A DNA stretch of 11,465 bases, taken from the NCBI GenBank assembly GCA_021014945.1, contig MU266844.1:1-11465 (forward strand), in the 5' to 3' direction. Numbering within the stretch: the first letter of the stretch is position 1; each line of letters begins with the position of its first letter. A program made the position numbers and the translations under genes. This document shows positions 1-6,209 of the stretch, one piece after another. Under the pieces are notes generated by a model. It saw only the letters and a list, made by a program, of their open reading frames with translations, was not told the DNA's origin and searched no databases. The DNA comes from Leucogyrophana mollusca. Lineage: Eukaryota; Basidiomycota; Agaricomycetes; Boletales.

Positions 1-385
1 TGAGATATGCGTGCTCGCTGTGCGCGACAGCGAGCTCGATGGCGCGGTAACACCCGACGAACCACGGGAGCAATTGCCGGAGGTGCGGGAATGTCGGGGA
101 CAGTGCTCCCGAGGGCGCTGCCAGGCGGCGTCATTAATATCGGATAACGTGCCGTGCCGAGCTCGGCAACTGACTCCGAGAACTGCTGTCGCACTGCCAA
201 AGGTCCATAATTATCCAACATTTATTGAAGGTAGCCCTGTAACGCCTTAAACCTATCTAATTAGACTGACATTCAATACGCTATAGCGGGTCTAATAAGA
301 CCAGTTACGTGGGAACCACAGGTGGATCCCAAGGTCAACATCCTCCAAGGTCTCATAATGCGGCGGTCACACCAGGATATGAAGT
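1..385. other. Left edge, no supported gene
   Basis: Short open frames exist here but none has a conserved partner elsewhere in the window, a recognised motif or a credible start. Toward the right end, 330-385 may be the tail of the exon preceding the conserved plus-strand intron at 386-450. I see nothing else to report. Confidence 0.4.
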
Positions 386-450
386 GTACGTACATAATCA
401 TTATCACGTCCTCGAAATATCGACTGCCCGTCGATCAATCGTTCCTGCAG
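386..450 (+). other. Relic plus-strand intron, left flank
   Basis: GTACGT at 386-391, a GATCAATCG branch-like site, and acceptor CCTGCAG ending at 450, followed by GACTCG. The same arrangement occurs at 9036-9110 in the second spacer. The 65-nt size fits fungal introns. A shared intron in two diverged copies points to an old plus-strand gene, although the exons on either side no longer share one frame. Confidence 0.4.
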
Positions 451-856
451 GACTCGCAATGGCGATCTATGTCGTGCATTCCGAGCCGAACTCGCGTCTT
501 TTGGCCAGCTTAACCACGTCAAAGCAACGACCGCGTCGTAAGTGAGTCAGCTGTTATCTTGTACGTGATATGCCCGACCGGCCCAAGACTCAAGGCAGGT
601 CAGATCATAGTATGAGGCGACGCCGAAGCCGGAGGGCAGCCGCGACCAAATCGTCAGGCGTTAACTTTAATGGTCTCGGGTCCGGAACCAAAGATGGGAA
701 GGATACTTACTGCACTTGGTCAACACCAGAGTCTGCCCTGGTTACTTCTCGAGACTGCTGCCATTAGAGCCCTGGGAGATGACAGTGGACGCGCATTCTC
801 GTCCGGTGCTAGCGCGTAACTCGGTGATGGTGTTTGACAACGGGAGTAGTCTACAG

Positions 857-1006
857 GTCAAACCCTATCACGGTGTCCCCGGAGCACGTGAGGTCTTTTA
901 CTACCTTTGCGACCTCGCTGGTCACCACCAACTTGTCACCTATGACACTGCGCTCTCTGTTTGTCTCTCTCACACACAAGACTGGCACGATGTCCCTGTC
1001 CTCTAA
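857..1006 (+). pseudogene. Most diverged relic of the convergent gene, left flank
   Basis: After acceptor CTACAG (ends 856), frame 0 reads VKPYHGVPGAREVFYYL and on to VTYDTAL before TAA near 1006. Compared with the other two copies, it lacks the YISQLQD segment and the palindrome it contains, and the GT of the downstream donor has become AA. The acceptor CTTCCTAG ending at 1087 survives. Confidence 0.3.
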
Positions 1007-1029
1007 AAGTATTCGTGTTACCAGGATGT

Positions 1030-1035
1030 TTTATT
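1030..1035 (-). terminator. AATAAA poly(A) signal, copy A
   Basis: The minus strand reads AATAAA inside a block conserved downstream of all three WD40 copies (matches at 5843-5848 and 10218-10223). It lies about 385 nt after the copy A stop codon, leaving 1419-1036 as probable 3' untranslated sequence. Confidence 0.5.
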
Positions 1036-1881
1036 TACGTCTTGCACTGCTCTCGCGACCACAACCAATACCTTTCATCCTTCCTAGGAACGTAGAGGAT
1101 TCACCGCGAAATCGAGGGACGGGCCAAGATCAGAGAAAGGTAAGTGATGAGGCTGCGAGGGAGGCTTTGCGTTGGGATGGGTGGTACGAGGACGTCGTAT
1201 ACAAACAAATGTAGCAGCTAGCGCAGCAGGTACGCGAGTATTCCAATATCCAATAGAAGGCTGAAGGAACAATGATGGAGCGTCTGTATCAGGCCTGAGA
1301 TATACGACGCGAAAGTCGATCGAACTGAACGACCGCGCGGCACCTCCCAAGACTAGACCCGAGGGGAACATTTGAGATGTGCACTGCTGTGAACAAGGGA
1401 GCAGCAGGGCTCGACTCCCCTACTCTGAGTGCGTGTGTCTCCACCACCTGACGCACTCCAAGAAACAGAAGGCATCCAAGCACCCCGTGTCCTCGAAGTA
1501 CGACTCCGCATCATTATCTTCAGACTCTGAGTCCGACTCGTCGTTCCTGGCAGCTCTGCGCCGCTCTCTGGCACGCCAGCGGCGTCGTGCGCTTCTATCT
1601 CTAGGAGGTGCGGCGGCCATTCGCTATGGGAAGCTGACGGTTAGATCGGGACATGGTCGACGGAAATTGGAATGCATACATCATAAGCTTTTCCGAGTGC
1701 TACGTTAGCAGCTATTGGTGGAGACATCTCGTTGCGGTTTCTTGGCGGACGTGTTCGAGAGGGTGCTTGTACGTTTGCGTCCCTGTGTAGACGCAATTGT
1801 GGGCCGGTGGACAACTAAGTATCACGAATAGATAAGAACCAGTCAGCACCCTCAATGGAAACGTTTGCTGTTAAAACTTAC

Positions 1882-2090
1882 CCCTGGAGAGGCGGGAGCA
1901 CTGGGTCGCTCGTGAAGGGGTATATGTGCAGAACTATCTGGGAGGCCTGCGGGGATGCGACGTCTGCGGGGATGCGACGTTTGCGAGGTCTAATATGGTG
2001 CCAGCGCTCACGGATTGTACGTGACCATGGGCGCCCAGGTACAGAAGGCTGGGCGGTCGATGTTACGGGTGTTTGTGGGTCGGTCGGCAA
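1882..2090 (-). repeat. Duplicated tail exon of copy A
   Basis: This exon and the preceding intron look like a second copy of exon 2358-2152. Both begin after a CTAG/AAG acceptor with R/L-P-T-E/D-P-Q. Both carry W-x-R-x-IRERW-x-x-x-R-x-RK and an acidic PAD turn, and both end in a Pro/Ser-rich stretch before GTAAGT. Copies B and C have only one such exon here. Because all exons around it are phase 0 at both ends, duplication of one exon plus an intron would not have disturbed the frame until the later 17-bp repeat. Confidence 0.65.
1947..1980. repeat. Perfect 17-bp tandem duplication
   Basis: CTGCGGGGATGCGACGT occurs twice head to tail, at 1947-1963 and 1964-1980. Seventeen is not a multiple of three, so it shifts the frame of the copy A extra exon. 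Taking one unit away in thought leaves an exon of 192 nt (64 codons) that ends in phase 0 and whose end reads HERPSAPASPG. That aligns with HERTHAPASTQ at the end of exon 5 in copy B. Confidence 0.9.
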
Positions 2091-2731
2091 CTAGTACGAA
2101 TATATATGAACCGATCAATAGTCAGCGAAAAACATTTCTACCGAAACTTACCTCTGGGGAGACAGGAACTATGGGTTGATTATCTGGAAGAGGACGCGAT
2201 GAACCATTTGGGATGTCTGCGGGAACGTGAGACTTGCGAGAGCGTACACGTCGCCAGCGTTCACGGATGTTGCGTAACCATTTGTGATAAGGCTTGGCCG
2301 GGTGAATGGCCGAAGTTTGTTGCTCGAGTGGAGGATCCTGCTGAGGTTCGGTGGGTCGCTTAAAAGACACGAATGAGAGGAAACCACGCAGTTAAGCACG
2401 ACAAAAACTCACGAGGGGCGGGCGTATCGACTCGGTGTCCCACCAGTCGTCGACACTCGGCTTTGTTTCCTGCGGGTGCTGGGTGGCAGGCTGTTGTTGT
2501 ACAACGGCGGGAAGCTAGGTATAACGCGGGGAGTCACTTTCGAGGTACACAGAACACGAGTACGTGAACTCACATCGAGGAGTGAGGATTTTATTGAAGA
2601 CGCATCATTATGCGACTTGGCACGGGCTTGCCTCTGCTGGGGGAACAGTGGGATTGGTTGTGTGATAGGTGCCTGATATAAACACAGGATGTTAGCGGGC
2701 AGAATGGCGCATACATGCCAAAAATGCCTAC

Positions 2732-2767
2732 GGGTGGGTTCTGGTTGCCAGCGGTATGCGGAGAAGA
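2732..2767 (-). other. Micro-exon 2 of copy A (12 codons)
   Basis: Counterpart of the copy B micro-exon. Acceptor CCCCAG ends at 2768, the exon reads SSPHTAGNQNPP, and donor GTAGGC starts at 2731. Flanking introns are 2816-2768 (49 nt) and 2731-2673 (59 nt, with GCTAAC before the acceptor). It is one codon shorter than in copy B and stays phase 0, as expected for a selected coding exon. Confidence 0.7.
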
Positions 2768-3773
2768 CTGGGGTGGAGAATTAGAAGCAGTATTGGAGTC
2801 GAATGAAGATACTCACTGCCAAGGGTTGGATTGCCAATGATTCCGTGTCCCATAAGCACGTCCCGTTAACTCCGCCGCTGATGACGTATCGCCCATCGGG
2901 GGAGAATGCCACAGAACGCACCCAGCTCTCCTCCTCGAATGAATCGCCAACCTGCAGTCGCGTCTCGAAATCCCAAACCCGGACTGTCTTATCGCCTCCT
3001 CCACTCGCAATTCTCTGCCCATCAGCGGTAATCGAAATGCTCTCAACAACATTGTTGTGCCCCAGCATCGGCTTCCCTACTTCCACTCCCGTATTGGAAT
3101 CCCACACCCGGATGCTTTGATCGTCTGACGCGGTGACGAGGAGACGACCGTCCAGCGAATATACAACCGAGTTCACCGAATACTTGTGGCCTTTTATGGG
3201 ACCGACGATACTCTCACCAGTCAACATATCAAGCACCTGAAATGACCCATCTCGGAAGCCAACAGCAATCCGCGCCCCATCCGGCGAGAATACCACGCAC
3301 TTGACCTCGCCGTCACACTTCAGTGATTCTCTGCCAAGTCTACCCGTGTCCGCATCCCACAACTGTACGCCCCACACAATGTCCCTCGATGCAATTGCGA
3401 TCCAACGTCCATTCGGGGAATAGGCCAGCCTATCAACTCCACCTTCATTGAATTCATGAACCACTTCCCGCGTCAGCGCATCCCAAATGATCATCCCGGC
3501 CTCCCCCATCGCACACACAATCCTCTTGCCGTCCGCAGATATCGCTATCTGCCAGACGGGGAAATCATGCCCAAGCGGCTGCCCGTCTTGCCTACCGCTC
3601 TTGACTTCCCAAATGATTACGGTCTTGTCGTCGGATGCAGTGGTAATGCGCCGACTGTTCGGGAAATATGCAACGGCGGTAACCCATCCGTTGTGTCCTT
3701 CGAAAACTTTCGTCGGATGGCGGGACGCACGACGCACGCCTGAAGACTCGATGGGGTTCGATGACGTCGACAT

Positions 3774-3942
3774 GGCGCAAGGAGACGAGAGCAACGGATG
3801 AGGGGTTAGTGAGACACAGCTACTTTAAGGTGAGCTCCCTCTTATGCTCTCGATACATCCTGTGGACATGCTATGCAAATACTGTTCGAAAGTACTGTTC
3901 GAAGCGCGCGTCGTGCCTTTGGCGAGCGCTTGATATTTTCAG
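3774..3942 (-). promoter_or_regulatory. Conserved upstream region of copy A with 11-bp direct repeats
   Basis: The sequence from the ATG to 3942 is shared with 8273-8482 upstream of copy B. Two exact copies of TACTGTTCGAA lie at 3880-3890 and 3893-3903, start to start 13 bp apart. A 46-bp core at 3897-3942 differs from copy B at a single position. The AT-rich GATATTTTC near 3932 is a candidate core-promoter element on either strand. I infer promoter function from position and conservation. No known factor site was matched, and the TTCGAA palindrome inside each repeat is only suggestive. Confidence 0.5.
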
Positions 3943-4164
3943 CCTACACAGGCTTACACATGAGGATCTCGCCTTCATCCACCACCACCCGCATGTTCAT
4001 TTTCCACGTCCACTCTTCAGGTCATCCCTCCCGCCCACTCAGATGTCGTCTCAAGTGCTACATCACCGAAATGTATGCCTCAAAGCCCGCGCCCACGACT
4101 GTCCTTCCCTTCCCCCATGTTCACCTACCGTACCACTCCCAACTCTCTCCAGCCCCTTTCCCAC
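3943..4164. repeat. CT-rich spacer block shared with 8483-8715
   Basis: Plus-strand CT-rich DNA beyond the WD40 promoter core, conserved with 8483-8715 but with many substitutions. Several plus-strand phases look alike in the two copies, including ATG-TCGTCTCA at 4042 and 8580. The longest shared one begins ATG at 3873 but GTG at 8413, so I do not call a gene. It may be a leader or a bidirectional promoter edge. Confidence 0.4.
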
Positions 4165-4950
4165 AGATGCCCCCATCGATATCCGCACCACCAGTACTAT
4201 CACACCCCTCATCGCCCACTCCCGGGCACGAACATACCTTAATAAGGACCACCTCAACGTACGCGTCATCGAGTGCCATCCCACTCTGGATGCGAGTGGC
4301 GGCGACGACGATGGACGGGTCGAAACGCAACGGAAGGGTGGTTGATGGTGGGGAAGTGGAAGAGTATTTGTTTCACAAGAAGGATGACCGCATAGAGATG
4401 GGGGATAGCGGGATAGCGGGGGGGGCAAGGGGTCGCTATCATGGGAATCCTCAGCGGCGCCGTCGACAGGCGTACCAAACCCCGCAAAAGCAAATGAGCA
4501 TCCCCCCGCCTCCTTCGAAAATCCTAGTTCCACAGCCCTCGCCGACATCGCCATCGGGCAGGCAGTAGAGAGCTTCAAGCGAATACGGAAGAAGACTTCG
4601 CCTTACAACTGGTACAACAACTACCTTGACGTGTTTAATGCCACTGTTTGTGCCTGCATGAATGCGACCATCGTCGTAGGTAGGTTCGTCACCTTTTTGT
4701 AGACTCTGCTGAGTCCTCAGCAGGTGGCCACGTTGCTCAGCAACCAATCGGCTTGAACATCCTCTTGTGTGCAGAGTTGAACCATGAATTTAACTTACCA
4801 CGTCTGCTCTCCGACAAGTTGCGTGGAAGGGCAACGCTGTCTTTGCGCCTCTGAAATATGGATACAGCGCCAGACTTCTATCGACGACCTCTCCGAATCA
4901 CCACCCGCGCATGGCATGACCGCAAGACTACACGGACAAAGGCGCCCTCG
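4165..4950 (+). other. Block unique to the first spacer, with a gene-like frame
   Basis: The first and second spacers align up to about 4165/8715 and again from about 4951/8748. The second spacer has only some 35 bp between these points, while the first has about 785 bp. An ATG at 4311 opens MDGSKRNGRVVDGGEVEEYL and leads to an eight-G run at 4418-4425. The next phase is then stop-free to TAG 4700-4702 and reads SFKRIRKKTSPYNWYNNYLD and CACMNATIV. One further base in the G run would join the two halves into 131 codons. A possible intron 3' of this (GTAGGT near 4680 to CTCAG near 4721) would lead to QQPIGLNILLCAELNHEFNL. No terminal repeats or target duplications were seen, and no family was recognised. 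Confidence 0.3.
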
Positions 4951-5190
4951 CACGCAGGATGGCTGTTCGGCCTAGACATATGGACGTAGCCAATAAACTG
5001 ATCAGCACCGGCTTCCCAGCATTTCTAAGTCTCGACTCCCCAACCACCGGCGCCGGAACCGTACAGATGTCGCTGGAGGACTACCGCACCCGAGCTCAAG
5101 ACGCCGTGCCTGGTGATAGGAACCCCGTGATAATAGCCACTACGCTGCAAGATCGTGCTTGATTTCAATAGCCTACTCTGGTGGGCGGGA
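4951..5190. repeat. Spacer block shared with 8748-8985
   Basis: This block aligns well with 8748-8985. On the minus strand both copies read SSDICTVPAP, then a hydrophobic stretch (LLATSICLG here, LLVTTICLS there), separated by an in-frame two-codon difference. On the plus strand another phase reads ELKTPCLV followed by I or V in both. Neither phase gives a complete gene. Its right end joins directly to the 5190-5648 block, whereas in the second spacer about 480 bp intervene. Confidence 0.5.
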
Positions 5191-5648
5191 GCAGTGCCTC
5201 CGTCTCGCGAATATGGGTGGGTACGGGTGCACTCGAACTACCGCGCTATCATCGGTCCTCGACAGAAGTATCCCCCCCCTTCGCGGCACAAGGTCCTATC
5301 CTTCATGATACATGCTCTTCCCCCTCGTGAGCCTCTACTTCCCCCCGACACGACCCCCAGCATTACCTCTACCATTAACGCCGCCACCATTCGGCGTGTG
5401 GCCTACACTACCCTTTGGCGTACAATCGTTGCCGTCCCCCTCACATTTGATCCCTACAAACTCAACCAAGCAAGCTTTCCTGTCCACGACCCCCGTCGTC
5501 CCTCGAGTACAAGCTGAAGCATCCCTTCATTAAGCTGGCGTCCCCGAGCGTGTGTCTCCGAGCGTTTACCTGCATACTTCGTATCTTCGATGCTCTCTCC
5601 ATTTGTACAACAGAAGTTTTGTGGACCACACGGCGCATTCTCTTATAG
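5190..5648. repeat. CT-rich spacer block shared with 9468-10016
   Basis: The plus strand is rich in C and T (CCCCTCGTGAGC, CTTCCCCCCGACACGACC), as in fungal core promoters or untranslated leaders. It is followed by a phase shared by both copies reading SCPRPPSS and EYKLKHPFIK, then the acceptor of the relic exon. The right-hand copy carries about 100 additional bp around 9520-9615. The block is missing from the left flank. Confidence 0.5.
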
Positions 5649-5761
5649 GTCAAGCCTCGGAGTGTGCGAGGCCTTCTACCACCTTAGCAACCTCACCGTA
5701 CAAATTCATCACAGACCTGTCATCTATAATACCGCTCTCTTTGATTGTCTCTCACTCCGTC

Positions 5762-5781
5762 CTGCGAGATATATCTCGCAG
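5762..5781. repeat. Perfect 20-bp palindrome downstream of copy B
   Basis: CTGCGAGATA followed by its exact reverse complement, with no spacer. The flanking GTCCTGC and GCAGGAC also form an alternative inverted pair. The same palindrome is at 10131-10150, and the left-flank copy lacks it. It falls in the conserved plus-strand relic exon (coding for ARYISQ) and lies about 60 bp beyond the AATAAA of copy B. Confidence 0.85.
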
Positions 5782-5842
5782 CTGCAGGACAGGCACGGCG
5801 CCGGTCCACATGAAAGCGTAAGTATTCGTGTTGACAGTACGC

Positions 5843-5848
5843 TTTATT
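5843..5848 (-). terminator. AATAAA poly(A) signal, copy B
   Basis: The minus strand reads AATAAA at the position equivalent to that in copies A and C, about 360 nt after the copy B stop. The interval 6209-5849 is then 3' untranslated and probably includes an intron. The same sequence lies within the plus-strand relic intron 5818-5900, so the two transcription units would overlap tail to tail. Confidence 0.5.
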
Positions 5849-6203
5849 CATCTCTTGCACTACTCTCGCGACCGCAACGAGTACCTTGCATCCTTTCTAG
5901 GAGCATAAACGACCCACCGCGAAACCGAAGGATGGGCCGAGATCAGAGAAAGTACCGTGAACGCTGCGAGGAATGCTTTGCTTCGGGCTGTATGGTACGA
6001 GGATGTGGTATACAGACAGATGTAGCAGCTAGGCGGCAGACACGCGGGTGCTCCAGTGCACTCAAAAGCCTGAAGGACCAAGGATAGAATGTGAAGGCGA
6101 ACCGAGTGACAAGTACGCACGCGATACGCGGCGTGATTATTGCCTGAAGGGGACGGCAGCGTGGTTTTCAGGATCACTGCGACGAGGGGAAAATCGGGGC
6201 TCG

Positions 6204-6209
6204 ACTCAC
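6204..6209 (-). other. Possible 3' UTR intron donor abutting the stop codon (copy B)
   Basis: The stop codon TAG of copy B (6212-6210) is followed directly by GTGAGT. Copy C has the same arrangement (stop 10598-10596, GTGAGT at 10595-10590). A conserved CCTTCAG acceptor lies downstream in all three copies, ending at 6070 in B, 10439 in C and 1261 in A. The implied introns are about 140 nt in B and 157 nt in C. In copy A the donor GT has become GG. This is inferred only from matching splice-like sequences. Confidence 0.4.

Larger units (their letters stand above)
1420..3773 (-). pseudogene. WD40 propeller protein, copy A: 8 exons, extra tail exon, frameshifted
   Basis: Exons on the minus strand: 3773-2817, 2767-2732, 2672-2574, 2514-2413, 2358-2152, 2090-1882, 1814-1680, 1623-1420. 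The 957-nt first exon equals that of copy B in length and holds seven WD40 blades (for example DDQSIRVWD and DKTVRVWD). The tail follows copy B but has an additional exon, 2090-1882, that resembles exon 2358-2152 (W-S/L-R-x-IRERW core, RK...PAD). This extra exon is 209 nt because of a 17-bp tandem duplication at 1947-1980. Spliced at the best donor (1881), the frame meets TAG at 1714-1712, which removes the conserved C-terminus. The last exon is still open in the ancestral frame and ends EDTGCLDAFC...TAG, so the loss may be recent. The gene could still yield a propeller of about 570 residues with an altered tail, or the 17-bp repeat could be an assembly error. Labelled pseudogene because of the frameshift; the propeller itself is intact. 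Confidence 0.75.
1030..5842. repeat. Tandem unit 1 (copy A plus first spacer)
   Basis: Measured from the AATAAA of copy A to that of copy B, about 4.8 kb. It contains copy A, its upstream region, the unique 785-bp block and the shared spacer blocks, but lacks the 9111-9467 type block. Its coding exons are the most diverged of the three, so it is probably the oldest duplicate here. Confidence 0.75.
5649..5956 (+). pseudogene. Relic convergent gene exons in the copy B 3' flank
   Basis: Plus-strand exon 5649-5817 lies between acceptor TTCTCTTATAG (ends 5648) and donor GTAAGT (5818). An 83-nt intron then ends TTTCTAG at 5900, and a short exon runs to TGA near 5956. One phase reads GVCEAFYHLSNL, VIYNTALFDCLSL and PARYISQLQD. 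The third copy (10017-10192) has GVCEAFYRLSGL and VIYNTALLDSLSL, and the left flank (857-1006) the more distant REVFYYLCDL and VTYDTAL with third-position changes. That pattern suggests past selection on this frame. However, the exon starts are out of phase with one another and the left-flank donor is lost, so these look like decaying copies. They lie antisense to the WD40 3' untranslated region. No known family was recognised. Confidence 0.35.

Noticed and set aside
1084..1371. Extra coding exon downstream of the copy A stop (and equivalents in B and C ending at a shared TAG)
   Set aside because: The three copies share an end reading SDLGPS and a TAG, but the WD40 stop codon is conserved upstream in all three. 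The phase breaks between copies, so untranslated sequence is the simpler reading.
2341..2358. Alternative acceptor 18 nt into tail exon 5 (CCTCAG)
   Set aside because: It would stay in frame, but copy C has CCTCAA there and a strong TTTTCAG at the upstream site, which supports the longer exon.
2781..3773. NLR-type (NACHT-WD40) incompatibility protein
   Set aside because: The propeller exon begins only about 20 residues after the start codon, no P-loop or NACHT motif lies upstream, and the intergenic region shows no such exons.
3771..3794. Longer N-terminus for copy A starting upstream at 3794
   Set aside because: That position is TTG, not ATG. The ATG at 3773 matches the copy B start at 8272 and has a good context.
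3873..4568. Plus-strand open frame of about 230 codons divergent from copy A (MQILFESTVRS...)
   Set aside because: The equivalent frame in the second spacer begins GTG in place of ATG at 8413. The similarity follows DNA conservation of the promoter block in several phases, and the frame runs through the non-homologous block. No domain is visible.
4063..4578. 171-codon minus-strand frame
   Set aside because: It is antisense to CT-rich and gene-like plus-strand sequence, begins at a poor start, has no recognisable motif and has no partner in the second spacer.
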